Program-made: the position numbers and the translations under genes
Notes under the pieces: generated by a model
What the model saw: only the letters and a program-made list of their open reading frames with translations
Databases searched by the model: none
What the model was told of the DNA's origin: nothing
Shown: one piece after another, positions 1-12,400 of the stretch
Layout of the letters: each line of letters starts with the position of its first letter
Numbering within the stretch: the stretch's first letter is position 1
Assembly (NCBI GenBank): GCA_002964805.2
Contig: PUDQ02000016.1
Location: 186,001 to 250,000, forward strand
DNA from: Trametes villosa
Lineage: Eukaryota > Basidiomycota > Agaricomycetes > Polyporales > Polyporaceae
Length of the DNA: 64,000 nucleotides
Reading direction: 5' to 3'

Positions 1-740
1 CAAACTGTAAGGGCCCGATGGCGACCAGAGGAGCGTAGGCGTGAGACGAGAGCGAGCCGCAAGACCAGAGGGGGGCAAAGAAGGTGTTGGTTCGGCGGGG
101 AGCCCGAATGACTCCCCCGAGGGCTAAATACAAGCAAGGACGATCGACAAGATACGGGCGCCGGGAGACTGACGTGTGGCGCGGGGGCCTGGATACATGA
201 GCTGGGCAGTACGAACGTCGGGGCGGGTGTTCAGTAGAGGAGAGGACGAAAACGGTAGGTAAGATCTAATCTATGAGTGGCCGTGATAGGTAACGCCATG
301 CGGCTGTTACAGCATAACGTGTCTATCAGTGGTCGTTGTAACACGCCCGCGAAAGAATGATCTGGCACGAGAGTGCCATGAGGAGTTTGGGGGTTAAATA
401 ACGTTTACGCATGCATCTCAGCTAGTACAGTGAGCGGTGTGGTGTGCCGCAGGTTGCGTAGTCGCGCAGAGCCTGACTCCAGCCTCTAGGCGTCCTCCGC
501 GAGTTACCATGCGGCTGTTGGCCGACCCCAGTCAATGTACAACTCTCCCCTTTTCGGTAACCTACCCAAGCTTTGCCGTTGGAGCATGGCCCTACGAACC
601 CGGTAGTATTAGCATTTAGATGGCATGGTCAGTATATTGAATGAACAGGACATACCGTTCATCAAGACATACCGACTTTGCGTGCACGAAGTCGCAACCT
701 CAATCGAGTTGGATCTTTATCTGCGGCGTGTAAACCTGGG
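1..740. other. Intergenic, no gene recognised
   Basis: Only short overlapping frames occur here and none has recognisable domains or plausible splice structure. A 12-base word (catgcggctgtt) occurs twice, near 297 and 508, without further similarity around it. The stretch lies downstream of the minus-strand BTB gene and probably holds its 3' flank. Confidence 0.5.
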
Positions 741-2360
741 TCAGCGCGCTTGCATTGGACGAGAATGTACGAATCGACGCACATCTCTCAGGGCTTGGTT
801 CATCTCATCCGGCCCGGAAACGATGCATTCGACGAGAGCAGCCGCGAAACCTGAAACGCTTGTTGCGGTCTTCTGACCTGACCCAGCGCGAACGACGGCG
901 TCGTGAAACGCATTCCTCAAGCTTTTTCCCGGGTTGATACATACCCCCGGCGAGACGTTCTTGATGGCGGTCTTGATCACCTTTGTTTCAATAGTCAGGT
1001 TGCCGCGGCAATGGGACTCCCCACGTCCTGTTGTATAATTGTACTCGCTGCTTTGGTGAGCCCCCTTATGTGGATCGCTCCCGCAGACGTAGGTCGCGGC
1101 TAGATGATCTGGGATGCGGGTGCTGGCTTGAACCAATCTCTGACGGAAGACTTGGACGCAGGAATCGTAGTAGACCAGTAGACGATGGTAGGCGAGTGCA
1201 GGCGCCTTCTCCATGACGGCGACGTAGGCATTCGCGACCGGGCTTGCCAAGACGTTCTGAGCCGCAGCTTGAGCGCAGTCGTAAAGACCGTGAGCGAGCC
1301 CAACGAAGTACGCCTCCAGGGGTCGAAGAGCCGCCACCTCGTCCCATGCTCGTCTCGTAGATTGCACAATATGCGCCATGAGATATTGTTGAGACACAAC
1401 CAGCAATTCGGCGAGACGGGCGAGGTCGGTAGGTAGCGCGACGTCAACGTCGTAGCAGGCGGCTAACAAGGTTGATAGCACCTCGGGTTCGACGTCGAAG
1501 TACAGTGCTGGCAAGGGTTCCGTGCCGTTTGATGGGGAGACCGAAGATGCCGAGTCCCGAAGTTCCTGGATCCGTGTCTTCAGGACTGACGAGTGACAGG
1601 ACAAGACACTTTGGTGGACGAGGAAAGGTGTAGTCGCGCCCTGTCGGGAAGACGGAAAACACTGAAGATCGGTCCCGGGGATTTCGGTGGAGAACGTGAC
1701 GCTCGGAGATGTGAATGTGGGGTCTGCTGTGCCCGTCGGGGGGCTCAGCAGCGACGAAACAGTCCCGCCAGTGAGGAACTGCTTCAGCCGATAGTAGTCT
1801 CCTGCAGAGATCCCCTCCATACGACCGAGATCGGCCATGAGAAGGAGAGCCTCTGTACTTGCCGGGCGCGACCACGAAGCCTTGATGACCTTTGCAGCCG
1901 AGAGCGCGACGCTCTCGAGGCCTGTACGACATGCGGCAGCCCACACGTGGAGCGGTTTCTTGGGTGTGATCGCGGCGAGTTGTTCGGACATCATTTGAAC
2001 AGGCAGCTCCATCTCGTATTTCGTCGCCGCAAGCAGCGCAGGTACCATCACCTGCGGATCTTCGATGTCGGTGTGCGTTTTCAGGATGGGGTACACGAGG
2101 CGTAGTAGGAGCTCCAGCGTCGCACTATCTTCTGACACGGGAACGATAGGTGTCGTTGATACATGTGCGGGAGACGACGGCGAGGTCGCAGTGGGCTGGG
2201 GAAGCGCAAGCATGGTGGCAAAGAACGAGGACGCCTGCGACAGAATCTGGGTGTGTACGCGGAAATCGATGAGATCGGCGGTGCGCAGAATGAGGTCCGC
2301 TGAGGGCTGATCGAAGGGAGATGGTGCGAGCCGAGTGGCTTGGGGCGCGTCGGAATCCAT
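741..2360 (-). CDS. BTB/POZ protein with two BTB-like regions
   Basis: Single open frame of 539 residues starting at the ATG complementary to 2358-2360. Residues about 17-125 form a BTB/POZ fold typical of Agaricomycetes: the entry motif ADLILRTADLIDFRVH, then the FFATMLALPQP helix and a strand near PIVPVSEDSATLELLLRLVYP. A second, weaker BTB-like region follows at about 225-345 (FLVHQSVLSCHSSVLKTRI, then FDVEPEVLSTLLAACYD). BTB domains mediate dimerisation and often serve as cullin-3 adaptors; the substrate is unknown. The C-terminal ~130 residues look poorly conserved, so an intron there may be missed. The next gene (3187-4879) has the same layout, so the two look like a tandem duplication. 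Family call is firm; cellular role is not. Confidence 0.8.
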   Translation of the reverse strand: MDSDAPQATRLAPSPFDQPSADLILRTADLIDFRVHTQILSQASSFFATMLALPQPTATSPSSPAHVSTTPIVPVSEDSATLELLLRLVYPILKTHTDIEDPQVMVPALLAATKYEMELPVQMMSEQLAAITPKKPLHVWAAACRTGLESVALSAAKVIKASWSRPASTEALLLMADLGRMEGISAGDYYRLKQFLTGGTVSSLLSPPTGTADPTFTSPSVTFSTEIPGTDLQCFPSSRQGATTPFLVHQSVLSCHSSVLKTRIQELRDSASSVSPSNGTEPLPALYFDVEPEVLSTLLAACYDVDVALPTDLARLAELLVVSQQYLMAHIVQSTRRAWDEVAALRPLEAYFVGLAHGLYDCAQAAAQNVLASPVANAYVAVMEKAPALAYHRLLVYYDSCVQVFRQRLVQASTRIPDHLAATYVCGSDPHKGAHQSSEYNYTTGRGESHCRGNLTIETKVIKTAIKNVSPGVCINPGKSLRNAFHDAVVRAGSGQKTATSVSGFAAALVECIVSGPDEMNQALRDVRRFVHSRPMQAR

Positions 2361-3186
2361 CGTTAATATTGGTTTGTGTTGTAGGCTATGAAGGGCGCCA
2401 GTGGGTGAAATAAAAGCGAAAGGAAAATCAGCATAGTTTCAGGTGGCGCACATGTATTACAATGTATGTGCCAGTAACACCGAGGACACCCACCTTGGAA
2501 TTTTAAGGTGATGCAGAGAGGCGACTCGGGGAAGGATGGCGGGCTCAGGACGACTTGAATGGGCCGCTGCCGGACTCTGAACGTATACTGACTGGCGATG
2601 ACCTTAGTTTACGTAGTAAGCTATATAGGCCTGTATCAGCGAGCTTTAAAGCGAGGCGTTAGTTAGCAGCGCACCCGTACAATGCCCCGCCCGGTCGTCG
2701 TTGTCGTCGAAGTGCCAGTAATGGCGCCGTGGCAGTGACTGGACAGGCTGGAGTAGGCGCCGCAGGTAGTGCCACTGTCCGGCGCCAACGCGCAGGCTGA
2801 CTCCCACCGGCGTGACCGACTCAAATCTGCGCGTAAGCTGCATACGCCTCTGTATCCCTTCACCAACGTTGAACACACAGAGTTGCGGACGGCCTACTCC
2901 GAGGATGGATCTGTTATCGCGATTAATATATTTCCATGCGCGCCGGAGGTACCCTTGATATCGAGAGTTCGAGACTTCACCACCGTAGCCTGCGGTGGTC
3001 GGAGAGCAGCGGGCAGCGTTAGGTCAAGCAGAAACATACAATGCCGTCGTAACCAATTGAAGAAAGGTACGTGGCAGCGACATGGACTCAGATGGTATCG
3101 ACGGGTGTCAAGTTCACATTCAAGAGAAAGAGTCTAATGTAAGTAGCTTGTCCGATAGGGAGCGCCCCTTAGATGTCGAGTCGCAC
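2361..3186. other. Intergenic between two BTB genes
   Basis: No supported gene. Both neighbours are on the minus strand, so this should hold the promoter of the 741-2360 gene and the terminator of the 3187-4879 gene. Small frames on both strands lack recognisable content. Confidence 0.5.
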
Positions 3187-4879
3187 CTAGAAAGAGATAA
3201 CCGTACGGTCAATTGCACATTTCAGAACACGCATATCAGAAGCATAACCGACCTCGTCGATGGCGGCAGCGATATTGCGCGGTAAGGTACTACCGATCTT
3301 GAGAACTGACTGCACGATACTGCGCGATCTCGAGCAGAAAGCCGCCGAGTGTGCCGCTCCCTTCTCGAGTAACGCAACAGGGCCTACTACAGAGAACCAG
3401 CTGGCCTCTGAGTTCTCAACGAGGAATTTCCTATCAATCTCTCCCAAGTAATCAGGTAGCCAATCTTGTTCCTCCGTGTGGCGGTAAGTTCCGGGTCCTC
3501 CTTTGGACCTCCATTGCATGATATCCTCGCCGTATGCCTCAGAGCTGTAGAACTCGGTGCAGGCTTTACCCGTTTGCTTTTGTACGGCGCGAGCGCACGA
3601 CAAGCCATAGGTAACAAGCTTGTGATAGGCCTCGGCGGGGACTTCCTCCATGAGTGGCGCATATTGATGGAATCCCTCCAGGGAGGCTTGAGAGAGAAGG
3701 AGCTGGGCCGCGCCGCGAGCTTGAGAGGAGAGGCGGTGTAACACTGCAGTGAGGAAGGCGTGGAGGGGCCGTATGCGTGCCTGGTCTGTCCAAAGCTGCA
3801 AAACCGTAGGGCGAAGAGCGCCCACTGTCTCGTACTCGTCGCAGGCGGAGACGACCTTGGCCAGCTGGGACAGACTTGGAGGCGTGTTGTTGTAACAGAT
3901 ATCAAGGACAGCGGATAGCGTCTGAGCATCTCCTTCGAAATGAAGGACGGGGCGGGGATCCGTAGGAGCTTCGACGGTATTCGGGCCCGATGATGGTGCC
4001 TGCGGCCTGTCCGACGGCTGGAGCTAGAGTTAGTCCGCTGGTTAATGAGGTAGGGAAGACAAAAATGCTAACCTTGAATGAGACGGAACGCAAGGCGAGT
4101 ATAGCGCGATGGGCCCCGAAGTCACGGTCAGCCCCATCAGAAGACCGACAGATAACGTCTGGGTGAGGGATACTGGTGATGAAACGAGCCGGTGATTCCT
4201 CCTGTTGGGCGCAAGGAGTTACCTCCATGTTCGCAACGGGCGCCGGGGATAGCAGGTGAAATGAGGCTTCAACTTGTCCTTGTCGCCGGAGAAACTCGTC
4301 GAGTCGGTAATAGTTCCCTGCAGAAACGCCCTCTAGAACACTCAGCTCCGCGTCTCCTAGGACCTTGTGGATAGCCTGCAGAGTCGGCTTCTTAGTCTTG
4401 CCAACGTCCAGAAGACACGTGGCTGCTTTGCGAGCGAGCGATTCTACGCCTAGACGGCACGCAACCGACCATATGTCTAGAGGGTTTTGTGACGCGGAGT
4501 CCTCGAGGACCTTGGTGAAGACTGAAGCAGGCCACTCCATGTCGTACTTCATCGCCGCCTCAAGCGCGGATGCAATACGCCTAGCAGCCTCATTCTCCTT
4601 CTTCGGAACAGGGTAACACATACGCAGGAGCGTGTCCAATGTGTTGCTATCCTCGGAGACGTCCACCACCGGAAGCGAGGACCCGATCGCTGCTGGCGAG
4701 GCTTCTGCCTGGGGGAGTTGGAACATCGTTGCGAAGACGGGGGAGGCGATACCGAGTATCGCGCGATGGACGCGGAATTCGACTCGGTCGGACGTGCGAA
4801 GAACCACATCGGCGGTGTCGAGATCGAATGGATAAGAGGCAGCGGTGCATGCTGCAGAAGTCTGCGGTAATTCGGACAT
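3187..4879 (-). CDS. BTB/POZ protein, paralog of the left neighbour
   Basis: Two exons on the minus strand: 4879-4073 and about 4023-3187, with a ~49-base GT-AG intron (donor GTTAGC after an AAG codon). A second acceptor 6 bases further on keeps the same frame. The start ATG at 4879 (MSELPQTS) was chosen because the BTB domain begins shortly after it (VVLRTSDRVEFRVHRAIL); an upstream in-frame ATG at 4984 would add an unlikely 35-residue leader. The second BTB-like region is split by the intron (DFGAHRAILALRSVSFK, then VLHFEGDAQTLSAVLDICY). The C-terminal part (ARIRPLHAFLTAVLHRL) matches the all-helical end of the neighbouring paralog. Probably a protein-interaction or ubiquitin-adaptor protein; specific function unknown. 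Confidence 0.8.
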
Positions 4880-5709
4880 GAGAATGTAGTGAGGGTGCGG
4901 AGAGACAGAGACGAAGAAGCTGAAGCCCCATGAGGAGGTAGGGCGAGCTGGCCGCTTACCGCCGGCGGGCCTCGACAGGACCACGAGGCCGCAACGTGAG
5001 CAATCGAAGGCCTATGCTCGCCAAGAGGGAAGCGGATGGGCGGTTGCGGGCGAGACTTCGGTTCTACAAACACGCAGTAGTGTGAGTGTAATTGCGAATC
5101 GATGTTTGGAGATACCGCTGTACGACAAGCATGTTCACGATTTATGGTCGGTTACAACCTGAAATAATTCACACAGCTGGTGTTGCGGCAGGCATGGCAT
5201 CTGATACATTACAAAGATGAGCAAATACCTGGCGATGAATCGTTTGAGTAAGGAGATGACTTGATCGAAGGTACAAACGCACCTAACACCAATTGCCCTT
5301 AGAAAAGTGCCTTGACGAACGGTAAGCGGGTCTGTAGTGCGGCGTAAGTAGCGGTTCAATGTTGTATCAACGCAGCGAGCGCACTATATAAGGGCAGGCT
5401 AACAAATTTTGAGGGGCAATAGCAACCCGTGTTAGCTGAGGCTCGGCTAAGACGAACAATGAGCACTTTTGACATACCGGAAAGGGAACTCCGCGCGCGC
5501 ACATGTGACATTCACGCCTCATAAAGTCGCGAGGCGCGTCCTCCCAGAAGCTCCAGGTTGAACTTGCTCTTGACCACCTACCACCAGCCCTCCTCCCCCT
5601 CCTCCCCGCCCACTCCTATAACGCGGCCCCGGTCAACGCAGCAACGACGCCCATCTACGAGAACACTCACCGCTTTGACCATTAACAATCGACGACCAAC
5701 GTAGCCACA
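4880..5709. other. Divergent intergenic region with TATA box and pyrimidine tract
   Basis: Lies between the start of a minus-strand BTB gene and the start of the plus-strand gene at 5710. A TATATAA at 5385-5391 and a C/T-rich tract at about 5577-5614 resemble promoter elements of highly expressed basidiomycete genes, with the tract just upstream of the 5710 ATG. No gene is recognised. Confidence 0.5.
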
Positions 5710-6507
5710 ATGGATGCGTCGACGATCAACCACCCCGCCTCCGTGTCCGTGCCCATTCCCATCATCCACGCACCTCGGCCGACAAGGCTATTCAACTTCG
5801 ACGCAATCATGGACGCGGCCGAAGAGGTTGAGATTAACTGCACTGGATACGTGAATCCTTCGGTGAGTGGCTACCGTTTGGATGTCTGCGGGGATGTGCT
5901 CACACTAGGCGGGGGCCTGGGCCAGTACTGGCGCGTGGGCGGCATCAAGGTGCGGACCTTGGAAGCGAACCTGCGGAACACGAAGCTAGAGTTCGACTGG
6001 TGGCGGCACCGCGAAGCTCTGGCGAAGAACCCAGACAGCAACGCCCCCGCTCCCTGGCCGCCATTCGTACGACCACAAGGGGCCGTGGCCCAGCCCTCTG
6101 CAGAGATGCCGACACCTGCGGACGACGCCGCGGAGGAGGGCACCGCACGGCTAGTCGAAGTTGGCACACACCCGGTAGCGGAGTCTCCCAGAACAATCCA
6201 CCAGCAAGTGCCGGCCATCATGTCGAGCGATAGTGCAGTCCACGGCGGCCGCTTGTCGACCCAGGACGGCTCGATGACCGCCAGCGTGACGGAGGGGAGC
6301 GCATTGTCGTTGGCCGTCCTTTCGACCCCGCCCGGACTCGTCGCGAACGATGCGGTAAAGCTTGCACGCATCGAAGAGCTGCTCCGATGGCAGGAGCGTC
6401 TTCGGAGGGGGAGGGTGGCTGTCCCGTCGCGGCGCTGCGAAGAGGATATCGAGGAAGCGACGGATGGTGTGGTAGACTCGATGATGCGGTATCTGGAGCT
6501 CGGGTGA
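5710..6507 (+). CDS. Unassigned protein, 265 residues
   Basis: Intronless frame with an ATG in good context after a pyrimidine-rich leader. The N-terminal ~100 residues look folded (VSGYRLDVCGDVLTLGGG, then YWRVGGIKVRTLEANLRNTK and EFDWWRHREAL). Residues ~105-210 are rich in Pro, Ala, Ser and Thr and probably disordered. The last ~45 residues (ARIEELLRWQERLRRGR) are helical and charged. No signal peptide or membrane segment is seen and I do not recognise the family. GC-rich codon use agrees with neighbouring genes. Confidence 0.6.
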   Translation: MDASTINHPASVSVPIPIIHAPRPTRLFNFDAIMDAAEEVEINCTGYVNPSVSGYRLDVCGDVLTLGGGLGQYWRVGGIKVRTLEANLRNTKLEFDWWRHREALAKNPDSNAPAPWPPFVRPQGAVAQPSAEMPTPADDAAEEGTARLVEVGTHPVAESPRTIHQQVPAIMSSDSAVHGGRLSTQDGSMTASVTEGSALSLAVLSTPPGLVANDAVKLARIEELLRWQERLRRGRVAVPSRRCEEDIEEATDGVVDSMMRYLELG

Positions 6508-7524
6508 GCAACGCGAAGAGAGAAGAATTAGGAGGCCGAACAGTACGCGCCTCAGGTGCTGGTAGAGGTGAGTTCCTGTTATTGACTTGTTCGGCATGTC
6601 ACTCACTAAGGGAGCTCCGTAAGGCAGGGTAGCTAGGTTTCGCGAAGCGCGTCTGCAATGAGCGTGTTGAATCTCTCCAATGGCATTAGTGCATACCTCA
6701 CGAGAATGTCTGCGTGTGCGCTGCTGTCATGCAGGCTCCATTGAATGTATTCGAGTATGTACCCGGCTTCTAAGGATTGAGTTATAACGACGCCAATAGC
6801 GGGCCAAATCCAAGAAGCTTCGCATGGTGCACTTACATTCAGAAGAGCTCTGACTTTCTGACACTAGGCATTGGCGAGGCGAAATATTGAGCGCCCTGAG
6901 CTGTTGGGGAGGGCGGAGCACCTTTAGCGCGATGTGTAGGAAGATGGGACGTAAAGGTAGTAGACACCTTCAGGGTAAGTCTTCCTGACCGATGAGAATC
7001 ACCGGAGTCTCACTGTCGCCCTTATATAGGGAGAACGCGAGTGTCGCGAGCAGTGGAACGCATGTCGTCCGAAAGGTGCTGTTTGACTTCGGGCCTTTGT
7101 GCGTTACTCTTTGATGGCGCGCATGAAATTGTCCCATCACCGTCTCGGAGCTCAAGGTCTTTCAGTCTCCTAGGACAAGTCTTCCTGCGTCTTCTGCGTC
7201 ATGTCGCGACGCGGTCCAGTACCCGCTGACAACAGCTGTGCCAGCACTTCGCCCTGAAGGAGCTACTGGAACAATGTCCTACATCGCGTAAGTACTCAAG
7301 GAAATGCTTCCGGCCGCTTGGGATGTGCTCACCATCTGTTGCACAGACGCTACCTGTGCTTTGAGTGTTACTCGTCGTCCTGCGGCACTGCTGACCGATG
7401 TATTTTCATAAGGATGGCCGTACAGAACAGGTTGAGGGCGAGCAGTGGAAGTTCGCCAATGATGGGCCCATGCAGTTACATTGCACCATGGATAATGATG
7501 GGCACGGAACGCCACCCCCCTATC
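6508..7524. other. Intergenic, about 1 kb, no supported gene
   Basis: A TATATAG-like motif occurs near 7022-7028 and a possible small spliced frame begins at the ATG near 7274 (donor GTAAGT, acceptor near 7350), but the resulting peptide is short, Cys/Met-rich and unlike anything I know. It was not called. The 3' end abuts tRNA-Pro. Confidence 0.45.
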
Positions 7525-7607
7525 GGCCCAATGGTCTAGTAGTATGATTCGCGCTTCGGGTCTCCTGAGCTTGCGCGAGGTCCCGGGTTCAATTCCCGGT
7601 TGGGCCC
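7525..7607 (+). tRNA. tRNA-Pro(CGG) with 11-nt intron
   Basis: Cloverleaf: acceptor strands GGCCCAA / TTGGGCC, TG at positions 8-9, D arm, anticodon stem CGCGC/GCGCG with loop TTCGGG then T, and T arm around GGGTTCAATTCC. The anticodon is CGG. An 11-base intron (TCTCCTGAGCT) sits after position 37, the canonical eukaryotic site, and can pair with the anticodon. The discriminator is C, as in fungal tRNA-Pro. The mature sequence equals that of the copy at 13570-13652. Confidence 0.93.
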
Positions 7608-7762
7608 ACCTGCTTTTTGCTCTTCTAGACATCGAGTCCGGCTGACGTCATGATGAGAGCGATCGACAACTTGACCGCGGGACACGCCACACTGCTTGCG
7701 TTTCGTTGCGCGCGAGCCGTTCACGCACTTTCACTGTTACGACTACTCACCAAAAGCACGTT

Positions 7763-9127
7763 ATGCCAGTTCCCAAGCACATACTCAGCCAGATCAAGGC
7801 TATCATCCCGCCTCTCAACGGCTCCTTGCATAAGGGCCAGTCGGGGCGGGTTGGCGTTCTGGGCGGCGCACTCGAGTGAGTATCCTGTCTGCGTGCAGTA
7901 ACCTCACGCTAACGTGCATATAGCTACACAGGGGCGCCCTTCTTCGCGTCGATGTCTGCACTGCGGATAGTGAGTACGGTATTATCGAATGTGCAGCTTG
8001 AACCACGCCAACATGCAGGTCTCTGAAGGGCGCCGATCTCTCCCATGTCATCTGCTCGCCTACTGCTGCTGGAGCAATCAAGTCATACTCGCCCGACCTC
8101 ATCGTGCATCCTATCTTGCGTGAAGACCAGTAAGTGCTTGTTTCAGCTCGTCGCGGCATGTTTATCAATATTTTCTAGGTCCACAGACGAGCTCCGGTCA
8201 ACGCTCGACTCGCTGCTGTCGCGTCTTCATGTCCTCGTCGTCGGGCCAGGGCTCGGCCGCGAGGACTACATGATCAAGTACGCGAAGCTCGCGGTCACCA
8301 TCGCGAAGGAGCAGGGCATGTACGTTGTCCTCGACGCCGACGCGCTCTGGATGATTGGCCAGGACCTTGCCCTCATCCGTGGCTATCGCCGCGCGGTGCT
8401 CACACCGAATGTTATGGAGTTCAAGCGCCTGAGCGAGAACGTCGTGCGTACTGCCTATATTCGCACGCTTGTTAAGGCATCGTCGCTGAGTTGTATGACT
8501 AGAATATTGACCCGAAGATCCCGCCAGAAGAACGTGCTCTGCACGTCTCACGCGCGCTCGGGGGCGTAACCGTGCTAGAGAAGGGTGCCTCGGACATAAT
8601 CTGTACGAACACTGGCGAGGCCAGCAAGGAGCAGGCAGAGCTCAACAGGGTCCGCTTATACTTCGTCACGTCTGCGGGTAGACAACACAGTTCTGACCAC
8701 TGCTCTTACCGCAGATATCAGAAGGCGAGAGCACGGAAGAACGCGTCGTAGTAGACATCCCTGGCGGTCTGAAGCGGTGTGGCGGCCAGGGCGACATCCT
8801 CAGCGGTTCCGTTGGCACTGTTCTCGCATGGGGCAAGTGTTTTGAGACCGGAGGGTTTGGGTCAGCTGTCTCTGCCAACTCCAGTATGTTCATCGCTGAC
8901 GCCTGCTCTTCAGGGATGGATCCATTCCCGCGTCCCGTATTCCGCTACTAGCCGCCGTCGCAGGCGCGATGGTCACCCGGACGGCGTCGCGGCGCGCGTT
9001 TAGCAAGCATGGCAGAGGTGTCGTCACCCAGGACATGCTTCAAGAGATTGGCGGTGCATTCGCCGAGATCTTCGGCGAGGGCGAGAAGGGCTGGGGCACG
9101 TCGACTAAGAGCGAGGGAAAGCTGTAG
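7763..9127 (+). CDS. NAXD: ATP-dependent (S)-NAD(P)H-hydrate dehydratase
   Basis: Repairs NADHX/NADPHX (hydrated, inactive cofactors) by ATP-driven dehydration; belongs to the YjeF C-terminal, ribokinase-like family. Exons read: 7763-7875, 7924-7969, 8029-8129, 8179-8443, 8503-8649, 8715-8836 and 8914-9127. Family motifs are clear: [14 protein letters not shown] near the N-terminus, [39 protein letters not shown], and the catalytic [15 protein letters not shown]. The tail [17 protein letters not shown] is also typical. The intron from 8650 has a weak GTCCGC donor; an alternative using GTAGAC about 31 bases later also keeps frame. The last intron uses GTGTTT within an AAG codon; an apparent better GTATGT donor downstream leads to a stop, so I chose the former. 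A 351-base spacer without a gene separates it from the TFIIIC gene, same strand. Confidence 0.9.
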
Positions 9128-9478
9128 GATCTGAGTGCGCATGAGGACTATCTGGTGAAAAAGGAGGCTACGAAACACTTGTATATCATGCACTGCACCA
9201 AATTCATCCCTATCCCGTAGAACGACTTGCCTGGCCCTTGCCATGCGAGCCTGGCGGCGGGCGCCACAACCGCGACGCGCCTAGCGCGTATATCTCACGT
9301 GACATCGTGGTCGAACTCGCGTCGCTTGTCGCGTACTCTCGGTTTGCAGCCACCAGCGACTTTGCTCACAGGCTTACGCATTCTCGTGGCACATAGAGCT
9401 AAACTTCGACGTCAACAATAAACGAGAACACTCTACTTGATCCTGTACACATCCGAAAAGGAACGTCTAGCCGCTTCA

Positions 9479-12400
9479 ATGGACGACGACGCACAAGAAC
9501 CATGGGCCTCGTCAGGTGCGCTCTCCCTCAAATTCCTTCAGCTTCTCGCACGGCGCTCACAGCCGGCTACGGAACGCAGATGAAGACGCAGAAGGCTCGT
9601 CCGACTATGAGGATACCTCGGAATCCGACGAGTACTCCGAAGACGGCGCCGTCGCGGGCCCGAGCGGCACTCAGGGTGTGCACGCGCGTGCGAACGGCAT
9701 ACAGTCTTACCCGGACGACACGGATGCGGACGACGCCCAGGTCGAAAGCGCGATCGAGGGCGACTTCGACCGCCTCATACAGAACATCCGTGAGGCCGGC
9801 GACGGCACGAGCTCGGGGATGTTGAACCGGATGTGGGACATGAACCTGGAGGAGCGCGAGGCGGAGTTCAAGGACGACCTGCGCGAGGCGTCCGGGGTGG
9901 GCAAGATGAAGAAGAAGGTGTGTGCGTTTCTCCGGAATGCGCATACATGCTGAACGTACGCGCGTGCACAGCGCGGGCGAAGGCGCGGCCCCGTACTCTC
10001 GCAGCAAGTGCGCGCGCTCATTGGGGAGGGGAACCAGGCGTTCGTCGACGCAGACCTTCCCGAGACGATACGCATCATGCAGGAAGTCATCCGGATAGAG
10101 CCTCGCGCGGCCGCGCCGTGGAGCGTGCTCGCGCAGTGCTACGACGACATGGGCGAGCGTCTCAAGGCTCTCCAACTACGGATTATGGCGGCCCACCTCA
10201 ACCATGACCCGGACGAATGGGCGGAACTGGCCCAGCAGTCTAGGTGACTGCTTGAGCCCCGGTGGACTTGCGCGGTTGCTAACACCAACCTAGGACTCTC
10301 GGATACAACCAACAAGCGTTGTATTGTTACGGGAAGATGTACCATTTGGATCCGACGAATGTGAATGCACTATGGGACCGTGCCTCCCTAGCCAAGGAAA
10401 TCGGCGATCTGAAGACAGTGGGTCCATTCCCATCTCCTGCCACGCAATGCTGTATTGACGCGGAGTAGGCACGCTTGACGATGCTCGCCATGCTCAAGCG
10501 GCTGCCGCACCACCTCCCCGTGCTCGACGAGCTGCGGCCCATCCTCATCGAGCTCTCCGACCTAGCCCTCTGCGCAGAGCTCTTCCAGGGCGCGTTCGAC
10601 CACTACCACGCCGCCTTCCCCTCCGGGCGCGGGCTCGACGCAGAGACGGGCGCAGAGATCCCCGGGGGCGGTTTCGGGCTCATGCACCTCCTCGTGCTCG
10701 CGGATCTGTACAACACTCTGGGCGAGTACGCGAAAGCGGTAGACATGATCAGGAGGGGCTGCCGCTGGCTCCAGGGGCGCGCGGCGCAGAAGTACTGGGA
10801 CGCGTGCGAGGACGACCGGGAGTGGGATCTGCCGGATAGCGGGGTGCAGCGCGGGGGCGAGGGCGAGGTACAGCCGGGAATGTACCCGCTCGATGTGAAC
10901 GCGCGGCATAGGTTGGCGATCGCTCGCATCAAGGGCGGAGATGTCGAAGAGGGCAAGGTACACAGGCGCACATTCATCTGCAAATTCGTAGGATACGGAG
11001 CTTACGTTTCGATTAACAGGTGCACGCGAAGATTGTGCTGGCCCAGGACGCAGCAGAATACTCCCCGCTCTTCTCAGAGATAGCGGACGCGTACTTCGAG
11101 AGGGAGATGTACGCGGAAGCTGGGCACATCTACGAGATGCTCGGCGCCGACGCGGGCACCAGCAGCATGTATGTGCTTCTCCAGGCGGCATCGTGTCGTC
11201 GCATGATCGGAGACCTGAAGGAGGCCGCGGAGGTCTACGAGCATGGTGGGTGCTGCCTGGTACCGAATTGAACCCCCTCTCACGATGTGGACAGTCATCC
11301 AGGCGGACCCTGGGCATAACGAGGCGAAGATGAAGCTTGCGGAGATCTACGAGATCCTGGGTGAGCCGAGGAAAGCGCTGGACCTGGTCATGCAAGGTAC
11401 GTTGTGCCAATTGCTTACTCGCATAGTCGGACTTGACGTGTTACTATAGTCATCGAGTCCCGCAAACGCCGCGCAGCCAACCGCGAGGGGACGATCGACT
11501 CAGGCTCTGGCGATCCCGGCTCAGCCTCCCTCTTCGAGGAAGGCAAAGTGCGCGGGGCGAAGGCAAAGGGCACTCCCGCGAAGAGCAACCCGAACAAGCT
11601 CACGGCCGCGCAGCTACGCGAGCTCGAGGCAACAAAGGAGCGCGAGGCCGTGCAGTCGTGGCACCGTGTGCAGGAGCTGTGGCCGCGCATGCTCGCGCAG
11701 GACGAGGAGGCAACACGCGAGTGGCTCGTCGAGGCCGAGAAGCTTGTGGAGTCGTTCAGGGAGACCAGAGCGCTGTTCTTGACGAGCCGGGTGAGGAACG
11801 TCGTATGTGGTGTGGATGCCATCGTGTTGATGTGGTTGGTGTGCAGCATCGGGGGTTCCGGGGGATGTTCCCGAGGAGTGCGCGCAAGCAGACTACCGAA
11901 GCGAGTGAGGATAGCATGGCGTCGCGGTTGCAGCTTGAGCTTGGTGAGCTGTTCTCTTACGCGCAGGTTCCTACACGATTGACCTCTTGTTAGGGCGCGA
12001 CACTCTGGCGCGGAAAGGCGCCAAGACCGAGAACGTGAACACATTCCGGACGATATCGTTCGACGACTGGCTACGGCTGTTCATGCACGTTGAGTCCATT
12101 CCTTTATCATAGCTGACTTCGCGCAGGCTGACTGCGAGCAGTATGCCTTCCTCTTGACCAGAAAGGGGCAGTACGAACCCGCCAACGAAGTTCTGCGGCA
12201 TCTACTATTCTCAAATGCCTTCCAGTCGCGCTCCTCGCAGGATTCCATCCGGCTTGCCCTGATCAGTACGTCCATACTGTCACTATCTCGATCGCGTGGT
12301 GCTGACTTCGGCGAAAGCTTGCGCGATCCAGGCGGACCAATTCCAGACTGTCGTCGAGCAAGCGCGGAAACTGATCAACGGACACCAGTTCAACAACGAG

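Noticed and set aside
11258..11282. B-box-like word (minus strand GGGGGTTCAATTCGG) inside the TFIIIC gene
   Set aside because: Lies in an intron with no surrounding cloverleaf; chance match.
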